Source of the DNA: a virus
IMG/VR virus record: IMGVR_UViG_3300020419_000010
Span: 1-64,000 of that record
Reading direction: 5' to 3' (one strand)
Length of the DNA stretch: 64,000 nucleotides
Part shown: piece after piece, positions 27,407 to 35,035 of the stretch
Layout: every line of letters starts with the position of its first letter
Position numbering within the stretch: position 1 is the first letter of the stretch
Position numbers and translations under genes: made by a program
The notes under the pieces: model-generated
Databases searched by the model: none
What the model was told of the DNA's origin: nothing
Seen by the model: the letters and a program-made list of their open reading frames with translations, nothing else

Positions 27407-27947
27407 TTGTTTTCCATTGCCTGATCCTATGATGGATCAGATCGAGGAGATAGTAACCTCGCAGACATTCCCTTGGTACTTGTTAAAAGAAACAACGTTT
27501 GCTGATGAACAAGCAACACCATACGCAGGAGTATATGATAACAATAGTTTCTCTCATGTACTGGTGATGAACTATGAAGTTGTTAGTCACCAGTATGATC
27601 TATTTGAATCAGCATTAAGATTAATAGCACACAGAGCAAAGCAACCATTTACTGACATATACAGAGTCAGGTTAGGGTGTCTGTTACCTGATAACCTACC
27701 ACACCATTGCCCTCATGTTGACTTTGAAGAACCACACACCACAGCATTATATTATGTGAACAAAAGTGATGGAGACACATACTTTTTTCCTGATGAAGAT
27801 AAGTATGTCAACAAGGTAAACATACACATACCACCAGAGAGAGGTAAGATGATAGTATTTGATGGACTACAAAAGCACGCAAGTAGTAGTCCAAGCAAGG
27901 GGTACAGGATAGCACTCAATGTTAACTTCAAACCAAGGGTCACATAA
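27393..27947 (+). CDS. 2OG-Fe(II) oxygenase, HxD type
   Basis: 184 aa from ATG 27393, preceded by GGAAG at good distance; a GTG at 27378 would add five residues. Motifs: H108-V-D110 in HHCPHVDFEEPHTTALYYVN, SDGDTYFF, then GKMIVFDGLQKHASSSP with H162 and YRIALNVNF with R172. Here the canonical HxD...H...R set is complete. It shares this form with the genes at 28206 and 31509, forming a second subgroup of short enzymes that open with a FPWY/FPWF segment. Confidence 0.86.
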   Translation: MLSSSCFPLPDPMMDQIEEIVTSQTFPWYLLKETTFADEQATPYAGVYDNNSFSHVLVMNYEVVSHQYDLFESALRLIAHRAKQPFTDIYRVRLGCLLPDNLPHHCPHVDFEEPHTTALYYVNKSDGDTYFFPDEDKYVNKVNIHIPPERGKMIVFDGLQKHASSSPSKGYRIALNVNFKPRVT

Positions 27948-27969
27948 TGCCTATTTTGCCCAAATTGTC

Positions 27970-28029
27970 TTGAATTTATGACAGTTTTGTGGTAAACTGT
28001 TTGAGTATGTGGTTAAATAAACATATACG
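27970..28029 (+). promoter_or_regulatory. Promoter region with inverted repeat, variant of the dyad modules
   Basis: A perfect inverted repeat ACAGTTT-N6-AAACTGT spans 27981-28000. It overlaps TTGAGT (28001-28006), which is 17 bp from TATACG (28024-28029), a usable -35/-10 pair. The short gene downstream starts at 28049 behind CAACT. Arm sequence and spacing differ from the eleven standard modules, so it is listed as a relative, not a member. Confidence 0.4.
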
Positions 28030-28048
28030 CATAACCCAGTATGCAACT

Positions 28049-28219
28049 ATGTTTCCTAAATCCGCTATTCTGACGTCAGAGCAAAAGAAACTCGTACGTC
28101 ACGCTCTTTTTGCCTTACAGAAAGAGTATTACAATAAGATGGGAGAAATCCCACCCGCTAAACTAATCTTATTAGATGAAATTGCAACAGCATTGCACCT
28201 TAGAGATGAATACTTATGA
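28049..28219 (+). CDS. Small hypothetical protein
   Basis: 56 aa from ATG 28049 (MFPKSAILTSEQKKLV); the longer reading from GTG 27989 would begin inside the inverted repeat and is not preferred. Helical and basic (EQKKLVRHALFALQKEYYNKMG). It overlaps the next oxygenase by 14 bases. Not recognised. Confidence 0.6.
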   Translation: MFPKSAILTSEQKKLVRHALFALQKEYYNKMGEIPPAKLILLDEIATALHLRDEYL

Positions 28220-28697
28220 TGATTTCCTTGAAGAGGACTATCATCAAGAGTTATTGTCTATCCTCACAGGGTGGGAGTTCCCTTGGTTCTACCAGAATAC
28301 TCTAACAGCAGGCAGTCTTGACGTCTCAGCACTAGGGTTCAACCACTGGTTGAGTAATGAAAATGACCCAGAATTTTCTGAGTTAGTATTAAAAATGCAA
28401 GAGAAAGTAGGGGCAAAAGAGTGTTATAGAGCAAGATGTGACATGACAATGTATAATCCAAAAGGATATAGACATGACTTTCATACTGATGCTAAACAAC
28501 CACACCGAGTTTGTATATATTATGTGAATGATAGTGATGGAGATACTATAATAATGGGAGAGGATAATTCAATACATAGAGTCACACCCAAAGCAAACAG
28601 AATGATTACCTTTAATGGTAAACATTTACACACAGGTCACAGTCCTCAACTACATAAATGTCGTATCTTGATTAATGCAAACTACTCACTTAACTGA
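28206..28697 (+). CDS. 2OG-Fe(II) oxygenase, HxD type
   Basis: 163 aa from ATG 28206; a start at 28176 would lie deep in the preceding gene. Motifs: H93-T-D95 in YRHDFHTDAKQPHRVCIYYVN, SDGDTIIM, then RMITFNGKHLHTGHSP with H142 as the likely distal ligand and R153 in CRILINANY. Closest in layout to the gene at 27393 (shared FPW opening, YYVNxSDGDT). Small even for this family, close to a minimal core. Confidence 0.84.
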   Translation: MNTYDDFLEEDYHQELLSILTGWEFPWFYQNTLTAGSLDVSALGFNHWLSNENDPEFSELVLKMQEKVGAKECYRARCDMTMYNPKGYRHDFHTDAKQPHRVCIYYVNDSDGDTIIMGEDNSIHRVTPKANRMITFNGKHLHTGHSPQLHKCRILINANYSLN

Positions 28698-29289
28698 TAA
28701 AGTAATACCACTATTCTCTACACCTGTATTTGTAGAGGTAGGTAAAGATATGCCTGATGTTATCCCTAACATTAAGGATTTAGAATATCATAATTATTCT
28801 AATAGGCATAAAGGTGGAGAACAAACAACCAACATGAATATACTGGACACATTACCAGAACTAACAGAGTGGTTAAGTCCATTTGTTAAAGAGTATGTGT
28901 ATGGTGTCATGGGGTGTGATACTAAGAATGATATAGACATACCTTGTTCATGGGTCAATAGACATAAGTTTCAAGATAAATCACATGAACATAATCATAG
29001 AAACTGTTTATATTCTGGAATAGTATATTTGGAGTGCGAACCTAACGGTGGTGATTTGGTATTCACCAACCATAAATTTGAAATGATAAGTCCAGACAAG
29101 ACACACCATAACATATACAATAGTATGAAGTGGACTATCAGACCAGAGAAGGGCATGGTTATTATGTTCCCTAGTGACCTATTTCATTTTGTAACAGAGA
29201 ACCTATCAAGTGAGATAAGATACTCGTTAGCATTTAATATGATGTTACGAGGAAAGTTTGGCAATCCCTCGTCATTCATAAACCTATGA
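28675..29289 (+). CDS. 2OG-Fe(II) oxygenase, HxH type
   Basis: 204 aa. The opening VIPLFSTPVFVEV is the IFPTPI-like start. H106-N-H108 in SHEHNHRNCLYSGIVYL aligns with the HxH of gene 25380 (same distance to the SG), followed by GMVIMFPSDLFHFV with H171 and IRYSLAFN with R182. It overlaps the preceding oxygenase by 23 bases and the next gene by four. Confidence 0.86.
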   Translation: MQTTHLTDKVIPLFSTPVFVEVGKDMPDVIPNIKDLEYHNYSNRHKGGEQTTNMNILDTLPELTEWLSPFVKEYVYGVMGCDTKNDIDIPCSWVNRHKFQDKSHEHNHRNCLYSGIVYLECEPNGGDLVFTNHKFEMISPDKTHHNIYNSMKWTIRPEKGMVIMFPSDLFHFVTENLSSEIRYSLAFNMMLRGKFGNPSSFINL

Positions 29290-29612
29290 GTACACCTTTA
29301 TTCATTTCAGAGAGCATACCATTGGAAATCAGAGACATACTAAAAGCACTATCAGTTGGTAGTAAAGCAAGATGGCAAGGATTTGAAGGCACTATTGGAT
29401 TTGTGAGTGATGACTACATCACATTAATATTAAGAGAGATACCTGACGAGAATACCAGATATGGATATAGAACAGTCAGTCTATTAGTCAGGCGGTGTGA
29501 CTGGGAAGAACTAGAACTAGACCCAGTACACTTTAAGAGAGTGAGAGCATATAGAGGTAAGATCAATGACCACGCAGGCAATGATATGATGCCAGAGATA
29601 GACAAAAGATAA
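29286..29612 (+). CDS. Hypothetical protein, SH3-like barrel candidate
   Basis: 108 aa. Central strands GSKARWQGFEGTIGFVSDDYITLIL suggest a small SH3/KOW-like barrel, and YGYRTVSLLVRRCDWEELEL continues it. The dyad of the UvsW promoter overlaps its end. Not recognised. Confidence 0.7.
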   Translation: MSTPLFISESIPLEIRDILKALSVGSKARWQGFEGTIGFVSDDYITLILREIPDENTRYGYRTVSLLVRRCDWEELELDPVHFKRVRAYRGKINDHAGNDMMPEIDKR

Positions 29613-29656
29613 ACTGTCACAAGGGGTTGACTACTGTTCAATCTATGCACTATACT
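29599..29656 (+). promoter_or_regulatory. Dyad-promoter module 1, upstream of the UvsW-like helicase
   Basis: Dyad 29599-29620: right arm ACTGTCAC is perfect, the left arm keeps only the GACA core. Exactly 30 bp later is TATACT (29651-29656). A good -35 TTGACT (29627-29632) sits 18 bp before it, so this member could work without an activator. No CAACCAC follows. Confidence 0.65.
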
Positions 29657-29680
29657 AAGGAATATTATATTATTATTGAG

Positions 29681-30934
29681 TTGACAATTACATTACGACC
29701 ACATCAACAGCGAGCATTCACAGCAATGCGTGAGAACAACAAAGGTTCAGTTATAGTACCCACAGGTGGTGGTAAGACTATGGTTATGATTGAACACGCT
29801 CGTATGACATATTGTCAGAACTCAGTACCTAAAACTATTGTAGTGGTTGCACCTCGCATACTACTAGCAAATCAATTATGTTCAGAGTTTCTAGAACAGA
29901 ACCTAGACGGTTGGTACAATCAGTCTATCGAGGTTATACATTGCCACTCAGGAGAGACTCACTTCAAGTCAACTACTAAGACTGAGCAATTAGAGGAGTG
30001 GTATCACAATACACCTAAGAACCTTATCATATTTACTACATATCATTCATTACACAAGATTACAAATAGTCTTGATATTGAAGTTGACGTAGCATACTAT
30101 GATGAAGCACATAACTCAGTTACTAGACGATTCTTTGATGGTACTCAGGCAATGAGTCACAGATCAAGACAATCATATTTTTTCACAGCAACACCTCGTA
30201 TAGCACATCAACATGAGCGTAGTATGACTAACGAGAAAGTATATGGTAAGACACTTATCAATGTACCCGCACCAGAACTCGTAGAGCAAGGTCATATACT
30301 ACCACCAACTATCGTACCGTTTGAAGTTGATGCAACTAGAACCAGAGAAAATTGTCATGAAGTAGATGCAGAGTCAGTTGATGATATTATTGATACACTA
30401 GATGATACACACGCATCTAAGGTACTTGTAGCAGTTCCTAGTAGTGGTACGTTGCAAGGTATGATCTCTAAGACCACTCTATTGTATCGCTTGTCAGAGC
30501 GTGGATACGACACCTTACACATCACATCTAAGTTCGGTGCTATCATCAATGGTAAGAAGGTATCAAGAGAGTATTTCTTTGATACTCTTACATCATGGGG
30601 TAGAGACCCAGATAAGAAGTTTGTTATCTTTCACTATTCTATTCTTAGTGAAGGTATCAATGTTCATGGACTGACCCATTGCATCTTGTTAAGAAACCTT
30701 AACGTAGTTGAAATGGCACAGACTATTGGTAGAGTTATACGTCTAGATAAGAGAGATAGTAACAGGTTGCAGAGTGGAGAACTAACACCTTGCAAGTGGT
30801 CACTATATCATAAACCTACTGGTTACATTACAGTTCCAGTACACAAGACATCTAAGAGAACTATCAAGAGACTAGAATTAGTTTGTGATAGTATCTTTAA
30901 CAAAGGAGAACCACCACTTAGTATTGTTAGATGA
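29681..30934 (+). CDS. uvsW: SF2 helicase, UvsW-like
   Basis: 417 aa from TTG 29681 (TTG ACA ATT ACA: MTITLRPHQQRAF). Earlier in-frame starts (29627, ATG 29645) fall inside the -35/-10 of module 1, so the later start is preferred. Motifs: LRPHQQ Q-motif-like, Walker A PTGGGKT (27-33), DEAH (141-144), TATPR (169-173) and motif VI QTIGRVIRLD (about 347). T4 UvsW is a DEXH helicase that unwinds branched DNA, drives branch migration and removes R-loops, and ends origin-dependent replication. It is the only recognisable DNA-metabolism gene here and sits inside the oxygenase run, overlapping the next one by four bases. Confidence 0.9.
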   Translation: MTITLRPHQQRAFTAMRENNKGSVIVPTGGGKTMVMIEHARMTYCQNSVPKTIVVVAPRILLANQLCSEFLEQNLDGWYNQSIEVIHCHSGETHFKSTTKTEQLEEWYHNTPKNLIIFTTYHSLHKITNSLDIEVDVAYYDEAHNSVTRRFFDGTQAMSHRSRQSYFFTATPRIAHQHERSMTNEKVYGKTLINVPAPELVEQGHILPPTIVPFEVDATRTRENCHEVDAESVDDIIDTLDDTHASKVLVAVPSSGTLQGMISKTTLLYRLSERGYDTLHITSKFGAIINGKKVSREYFFDTLTSWGRDPDKKFVIFHYSILSEGINVHGLTHCILLRNLNVVEMAQTIGRVIRLDKRDSNRLQSGELTPCKWSLYHKPTGYITVPVHKTSKRTIKRLELVCDSIFNKGEPPLSIVR

Positions 30935-31512
30935 GTCAAATCTGTACATTATTTCCACAATTCTATTATCATGGAGAGGTAGAGAAACATCAACAGTTAA
31001 AAGATAAACTATTATCTGAATTAACTGTTGATAAACTATCTCAACCAAAGGAGTGGAATTGTAGTGTTCAATCATCATTTGAAACTGATAACAATTTCTC
31101 ATGGGATTATTTTTATGAGTGCATTAAACCTAACTTGTTAGATATGCACCAACAATTAAAAGGTAATCCATTGCACCAGTTTAATATGACCGAAGCATGG
31201 TTAAACAAATATGAGCGAGGAGATAGTCAAGAAGTACACACCCACATAGGTGCTGATAACACAACTTTCTCATGTTCATATTTTGCCCAATATGCCCCTA
31301 ATGACGCTAGATTTTTGTTCTATGACCCAGATCAAACTAAACATTTAGGAGAGTTCTCTAAACATTATGGTGGAGTGGTAAACACATGGTTTCCTGATGT
31401 ACAAGAAGGAGATATAATAATATTTCCCTCATGGATACATCATCAAGTAGAACCACATAGGTCAGACACCACACGCATTACAGTATCAGCAAACTTTAAA
31501 GTAACATCATGA
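30931..31512 (+). CDS. 2OG-Fe(II) oxygenase, HxH type
   Basis: 193 aa. Opening CTLFPQFYYHGEV, then EWNCSVQSSF, AWLNKYERGDSQEVHTHIGADNTTFSCSYFAQY with H103-T-H105, DIIIFPSWIHHQVEP with H171 (H170 adjacent) and TRITVSANF with R182. The WNCSV...W-LN-Y...G signature is shared with the gene at 34401, so these two are the closest pair in the window. It overlaps uvsW by ATGA and the next gene by four bases. Confidence 0.87.
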   Translation: MSQICTLFPQFYYHGEVEKHQQLKDKLLSELTVDKLSQPKEWNCSVQSSFETDNNFSWDYFYECIKPNLLDMHQQLKGNPLHQFNMTEAWLNKYERGDSQEVHTHIGADNTTFSCSYFAQYAPNDARFLFYDPDQTKHLGEFSKHYGGVVNTWFPDVQEGDIIIFPSWIHHQVEPHRSDTTRITVSANFKVTS

Positions 31513-32039
31513 CATATAGCACAAGTGACGTCAGAGTAATTGACGGATATTTCCCAGACTGGTTAATAGATGACGTAGGTAAATACTTGTCAACTGATTT
31601 CCCTATGTACTATAACAATACACCATACGGAGACTATAAGAAAGCAAGATTCTGGGGTAATACTGTTATCAGGGATAACGAGTTTACAGGAGAGACACCT
31701 TGGTATTGGTTTTTTGCTTATCTTAATGAATGTATAATGAAAGATATATGTAAAGACCTACCTTTAAGTCATATCCATAGAGTTTTAGTCAATGCTCAAC
31801 ACCCACATCAAGTGAGTCAGACACATACAGATTTTAACCATAAAGCAACAAGTATCATATACCACGCATACGGTCAGAGTGGCGATACAACATTTGCTGA
31901 CGGTCACAGAGTGCCATTTAGAGAAGGTAGGTTAGTTATATTTGATTCCCAAAAGGAACATGATGGCGAACCACCTAGTGAAGATATAAGAATAACACTA
32001 GGAGTAATTGCACCACACAAAGGTGTGTCAGTATATTAA
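31509..32039 (+). CDS. 2OG-Fe(II) oxygenase, HxD type
   Basis: 176 aa. H106-T-D108 in VSQTHTDFNHKATSIIYHAY, SGDTTFADG, then GRLVIFDSQKEHDGEPP with H151 and DIRITLGV with R161. It groups with the genes at 27393 and 28206. The next dyad-promoter module begins inside its last codons. Confidence 0.85.
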   Translation: MTYSTSDVRVIDGYFPDWLIDDVGKYLSTDFPMYYNNTPYGDYKKARFWGNTVIRDNEFTGETPWYWFFAYLNECIMKDICKDLPLSHIHRVLVNAQHPHQVSQTHTDFNHKATSIIYHAYGQSGDTTFADGHRVPFREGRLVIFDSQKEHDGEPPSEDIRITLGVIAPHKGVSVY

Positions 32040-32107
32040 GTGTCACATAGTTTGTTGAAATCGTACGACAATCATATAATATAGAACTATCAAACTATTT
32101 CAACCAC
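32025..32107 (+). promoter_or_regulatory. Dyad-promoter module 2
   Basis: Dyad 32025-32046 (GTGTCAGT-N6-AGTGTCAC, one mismatch in each arm), TATAAT at 32075-32080 (28 bp later), CAACCAC at 32101-32107, ATG at 32109. TTGTTG at 32052-32057 gives a 17-bp spacer. The stop of the preceding oxygenase lies in the dyad. It drives the three-gene operon 32109-32694. Confidence 0.8.
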
Positions 32108-32108
32108 T

Positions 32109-32240
32109 ATGTCAAGAAAAGAATTTGAACTCATGTATGATGCTTTCAAGAACTATCATATCTACATGACACCAGAACAAAAAGAATTAGCAGAACAATT
32201 ATTGAATAGAGGTTTCTACAATACAGGTGCATCAAAATGA
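32109..32240 (+). CDS. 43-aa hypothetical protein
   Basis: 43 aa (MSRKEFELMYDAF..., ends TGASK), one base after CAACCAC and with no Shine-Dalgarno. Amphipathic helices. Its stop overlaps the next ATG (ATGA). Too short for usual ORF calling; supported by the promoter module and coupling. Confidence 0.7.
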   Translation: MSRKEFELMYDAFKNYHIYMTPEQKELAEQLLNRGFYNTGASK

Positions 32241-32458
32241 TGTATCCAGATATAAGAGACTTTCATAAACTTCAAGGTAAGAAAGTTGACATCAAACTAT
32301 CATGGGAACAACTCAATGATATTATGTACTACCTAGAATGGAAACTAACAGACATATCTGAATCAGGTAATGATCTAGAATTTCCAGAGGTAGAGGAAGC
32401 AATGCAATCACTTGAAGAACAACAGTATCAAATTTACAAACAGGGGTGCGAAGCATGA
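32237..32458 (+). CDS. Small hypothetical protein
   Basis: 73 aa. The segment VDIKLSWEQLNDIMYYLEWKL resembles LTFDQVEEILDSIEW (gene 37615) and FTFDELHAFQQHVDW (gene 38926): a strand, then a helix ending in W. A possible small paralogous family. Overlaps both neighbours. Confidence 0.75.
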   Translation: MMYPDIRDFHKLQGKKVDIKLSWEQLNDIMYYLEWKLTDISESGNDLEFPEVEEAMQSLEEQQYQIYKQGCEA

Positions 32459-32694
32459 AGCATACAATCACACTAGATGACATGGAAATCACAGCACTCA
32501 ATATCCTATTAGAAGGGGAGAGTGAGATTATGGTAGAGTCTAGACTCAATACTACTGGCAATGTTAATCCAGATAGACGAGAGATCTTAATAAATCTAGT
32601 TTATACCAAAGTCTTTGATGCCTGTTGGAAAGCAGATAAAGACCCGAATAACGATTATGACTTAATGAAAAACTATGATAGGGTTCTAGCGTGA
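32455..32694 (+). CDS. Small hypothetical protein
   Basis: 79 aa from ATG 32455, which overlaps the preceding TGA; the longer reading from 32446 is less likely. MKHTITLDDMEITALNILLEGE has the same strand-plus-helix start as its neighbour; the C-terminus is Asp/Asn-rich. Module 3 begins in its final codons. Confidence 0.72.
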   Translation: MKHTITLDDMEITALNILLEGESEIMVESRLNTTGNVNPDRREILINLVYTKVFDACWKADKDPNNDYDLMKNYDRVLA

Positions 32695-32768
32695 CAGTTA
32701 TATTACTGGCACACTACTTGTTTAAATCGTAGAATTATACCTTTATAATGATTATATACTTCAACCAC
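32691..32768 (+). promoter_or_regulatory. Dyad-promoter module 3 (best dyad)
   Basis: Dyad 32691-32712 is GTGACAGT-tatatt-ACTGGCAC, one mismatch in 16. TATAAT at 32744-32749 is 31 bp on, CAACCAC at 32762-32768, ATG at 32775. No good -35 (TTGTTT at 20 bp). It heads the longest operon of the island, ten genes ending with the oxygenase at 34401. Confidence 0.85.
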
Positions 32769-32774
32769 AAAGCA

Positions 32775-33077
32775 ATGGACACAATTACAAACAAAAGACA
32801 ACTTGATGATTTTGTTGATTATGTATGGTCATTCTATGGTAGTGATGATGATTCACTCTATCCAATAGAAGGACTAACAAAGTTATTAATCCACAAAGCA
32901 ACTTCTATATACTTCAAAGCAATTATCTCATCAAGAGGTAACATCACATGGGGAGACGGAGACTCACTTGATAGAGAGCGTGTAAGAGATATATTAACTG
33001 GTGTTATGGGCATGACCATAGACTACAACCCACAAAAGGGAATTACAGTTCAAGATTTAAAGGATTTAGCACTATGA
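32775..33077 (+). CDS. Hypothetical protein
   Basis: 100 aa from ATG 32775, six bases after CAACCAC; the earlier ATG at 32748 overlaps the -10 box. Opens MDTITNKRQLDDFVDYVWSFYGSDDD; alpha/beta, acidic. First gene of its operon. Not recognised. Confidence 0.75.
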   Translation: MDTITNKRQLDDFVDYVWSFYGSDDDSLYPIEGLTKLLIHKATSIYFKAIISSRGNITWGDGDSLDRERVRDILTGVMGMTIDYNPQKGITVQDLKDLAL

Positions 33078-33205
33078 TTGAATTAACACATGATGAAATC
33101 CGTAGAGCATCTACTACTAAACTACGCAATATTCTTAAAGAGGATATTGACGTAGATCTAGATGACATGATTAACTATGAACTTTATATTAGGGAGTTTA
33201 GTTAA
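33074..33205 (+). CDS. 43-aa hypothetical protein
   Basis: MIELTHDEIRRASTTKLRNI... (43 aa), coupled by ATGA to the gene before and abutting the next ATG. Two amphipathic helices. Same length as the products at 32109 and 33429, but no obvious similarity. Confidence 0.65.
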   Translation: MIELTHDEIRRASTTKLRNILKEDIDVDLDDMINYELYIREFS

Positions 33206-33436
33206 ATGACTAGATTATGGGAATACCCAGAGGAAAATCCCTATGGAGAGTGTACTTATGATGGTAAAGTTGAAGTTTATTATAACATGACTTCATTCTT
33301 AGATGATGCAGAAGTACATCAAATTTGGGAAATTGTGGGTAAAGCAATGGACAGAAAAGGTATTGTCACAACAGACAATGAACAACTCTCAGTAAGAGTG
33401 TATGATGAAATTAATTCAGAGGACAATGATGAATAG
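33206..33436 (+). CDS. Small acidic hypothetical protein
   Basis: 76 aa, very acidic, strands VEVYYNM and LSVRVYDEI around a helix (DDAEVHQIWEIVGKAM). Starts right after the preceding TAA. Not recognised. Confidence 0.72.
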   Translation: MTRLWEYPEENPYGECTYDGKVEVYYNMTSFLDDAEVHQIWEIVGKAMDRKGIVTTDNEQLSVRVYDEINSEDNDE

Positions 33437-33560
33437 ATCAAAACTTGAACAACTCATTACTGATTTTGTAATAGAGAATAATCTTGATGCTTCATTTGTA
33501 CAACAAACAGAAGGATTAACATACGTTAGATTTACAGTAGAAGAGGACAATCATGAATAG
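33429..33560 (+). CDS. 43-aa hypothetical protein
   Basis: 43 aa, MNRSKLEQLITDFVIENN... then LTYVRFTVEEDNHE. A helix followed by two strands. Overlaps both neighbours by eight bases. Supported by coupling only. Confidence 0.6.
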   Translation: MNRSKLEQLITDFVIENNLDASFVQQTEGLTYVRFTVEEDNHE

Positions 33561-33744
33561 TAATCAGATCAAAATTGAAACATTCGATAAGTACATCATG
33601 CGAGGTGGAGATCAATCACTCTCAAATATAGAGGACTTATGTGAATATGGTTTCATGCTATTAGGTGCTGAACCAAATGATGAAAATGTATTCAATGACG
33701 TAGTTATTGGAACTATTCAGAAACTAACACAAAATTTGACTTAA
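33553..33744 (+). CDS. Small hypothetical protein
   Basis: 63 aa (MNSNQIKIETFDKYIMRGGD...). Acidic, mixed alpha/beta. Starts inside the preceding gene. Not recognised. Confidence 0.68.
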   Translation: MNSNQIKIETFDKYIMRGGDQSLSNIEDLCEYGFMLLGAEPNDENVFNDVVIGTIQKLTQNLT

Positions 33745-33762
33745 CATTATTATTAGAGTATT

Positions 33763-33957
33763 ATGGAAGTTGTTATTCAACCTATGAATCTATTTGAATC
33801 AGAAATTTGCGTAGATTGTGGAAAACCTTGTCACATGGGTTCGGGAAGATTTGTTAATCGTTATGCTTACTACGGAGACGAGGTAGAAGGTTGGCGGTGT
33901 GGCGAATGTTCAGCAGAACTAGATAGGTTACAGGAAGAAATTGGAGGATTTGAATGA
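33763..33957 (+). CDS. Small zinc-ribbon-like protein
   Basis: 64 aa with two CxxC knuckles: CVDCGKPCHMGSGRF and WRCGECSAEL, about 30 residues apart. This is a typical zinc-ribbon layout, often used to bind nucleic acid or another protein. Acidic helical tail. It overlaps the next gene by four bases. Confidence 0.75.
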   Translation: MEVVIQPMNLFESEICVDCGKPCHMGSGRFVNRYAYYGDEVEGWRCGECSAELDRLQEEIGGFE

Positions 33958-34094
33958 AACCCTATTTTTTATACATCTTAATCGGACTTGTATTTTTATC
34001 ACTCATTAGAACATCATTTAAAATTGATAGGAGTGAAAGAAACAATAGATTATACGAGGAATTATGCAAAGTAGATCAGGAGTATTGTAAATGA
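33954..34094 (+). CDS. 46-aa single-pass membrane protein
   Basis: MKPYFLYILIGLVFLSLIRT is a transmembrane segment at residues 3-19, followed by a charged tail (KIDRSERNNRLYEELCKVD). Coupled at both ends by ATGA. A candidate inner-membrane peptide acting early in infection; function unknown. Confidence 0.7.
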   Translation: MKPYFLYILIGLVFLSLIRTSFKIDRSERNNRLYEELCKVDQEYCK

Positions 34095-34303
34095 TAACAC
34101 CAGAATCTAACGGTTACTTCACTAAAACAAGTGATAAACAATACGATAGAAACAAGTATAAGATTAATTGTAAAGACGGTAGTTCGCTCATTACATACGA
34201 TTATAATGATGTTATAGAGAACTATTGGCATAAATCTAACTTAATAGAGAATGTAGAAGTACTGGACATTAAACCTAAGAGATCAGGCGGTAAGGGATTT
34301 TGA
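34091..34303 (+). CDS. Small basic hypothetical protein
   Basis: 70 aa, Lys/Asn/Tyr-rich (TKTSDKQYDRNKYKINCKDG), mostly beta, ending KPKRSGGKGF. Overlaps its neighbours by four bases. Not recognised. Confidence 0.68.
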   Translation: MITPESNGYFTKTSDKQYDRNKYKINCKDGSSLITYDYNDVIENYWHKSNLIENVEVLDIKPKRSGGKGF

Positions 34304-34401
34304 AATCAGATACATTACTAAGGATACTCAAAGTTGTTAGAGTCAAGAAGGTTAAGTATAAACCTACTCGTAAACACCATAATATGCACTTATACGGTTA
34401 A
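34300..34401 (+). CDS. 33-aa basic peptide (TTG start)
   Basis: TTG start with AAGGG six bases upstream. Product MKSDTLLRILKVVRVKKVKY... then PTRKHHNMHLYG, strongly basic. Its stop overlaps the ATG of the oxygenase at 34401. Support is the ribosome site and tight packing; it could be only a coupling device. Confidence 0.45.
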   Translation: MKSDTLLRILKVVRVKKVKYKPTRKHHNMHLYG

Positions 34402-34970
34402 TGAAACATACATTATTTCCCATACAATACTACCATTGCAAGATACATAACCATAAAGAGTTATTTGGTTCATTATTAGATAGTGCTAAACATTTACTCA
34501 AAGATGCTCAGGGTAAATGGAATTGTAGTGTTTATACAACATATTTTGAAGAGCAAGATGTAGTAGATGCTGATGAACTAGGCAAGGTTCTCGCACCCTA
34601 TTTGTATCAATATTTCCCCACACATTGCAACATAGATTTAATAAACTCATGGTTAAACTTATATAATAGTGGACACACACAAGAACCACACCATCATGTA
34701 AATTTCCCTGACTTTATTAATTTTAGTGGAGTAATATTCATACAGTATAAGAAGGGAGAAGATGCTAACTTTTATTTTGAGAATTTAAACTTAGAGCATA
34801 CAGTACTAGGTTACACACATATATTCGAGCAAGATCAGATATTAACACCTGATATAACGGAAGGCGATTTGTTGTTATTTCCCTCGTTTGTACGACATGG
34901 AGTAAAGACTCAGAAATTTGATAATAACAGATTAACGCTCAGTTTCAATCTTGCTGTGACACCTATGTAA
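34401..34970 (+). CDS. 2OG-Fe(II) oxygenase, HxH type
   Basis: 189 aa. Opening HTLFPIQYYHCKI, WNCSVYTTYF, SWLNLYNSGHTQEPHHHVNFPDFINFSG with H97-H-H99, DLLLFPSFVRHGV with H166 and NRLTLSFN with R177. Closest layout to the gene at 30931 (shared WNCSV and SWLN-Y). It closes the ten-gene operon and is thus co-transcribed with tiny genes and a zinc ribbon. Module 4 overlaps its stop. Confidence 0.86.
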   Translation: MKHTLFPIQYYHCKIHNHKELFGSLLDSAKHLLKDAQGKWNCSVYTTYFEEQDVVDADELGKVLAPYLYQYFPTHCNIDLINSWLNLYNSGHTQEPHHHVNFPDFINFSGVIFIQYKKGEDANFYFENLNLEHTVLGYTHIFEQDQILTPDITEGDLLLFPSFVRHGVKTQKFDNNRLTLSFNLAVTPM

Positions 34971-35028
34971 GTGTCACATAGTTTGACACAAGTGCTAGAC
35001 GTATGATTATAATGGATATATCAACCAC
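34956..35028 (+). promoter_or_regulatory. Dyad-promoter module 4
   Basis: Dyad 34956-34977 (GTGACACC-N6-AGTGTCAC; the outer hexamers GTGACA/TGTCAC are perfect), 30 bp to TATAAT at 35008-35013, CAACCAC at 35022-35028, ATG at 35036. TTGACA at 34983-34988 with a 19-bp spacer. Confidence 0.85.
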
Positions 35029-35035
35029 AGATAAC

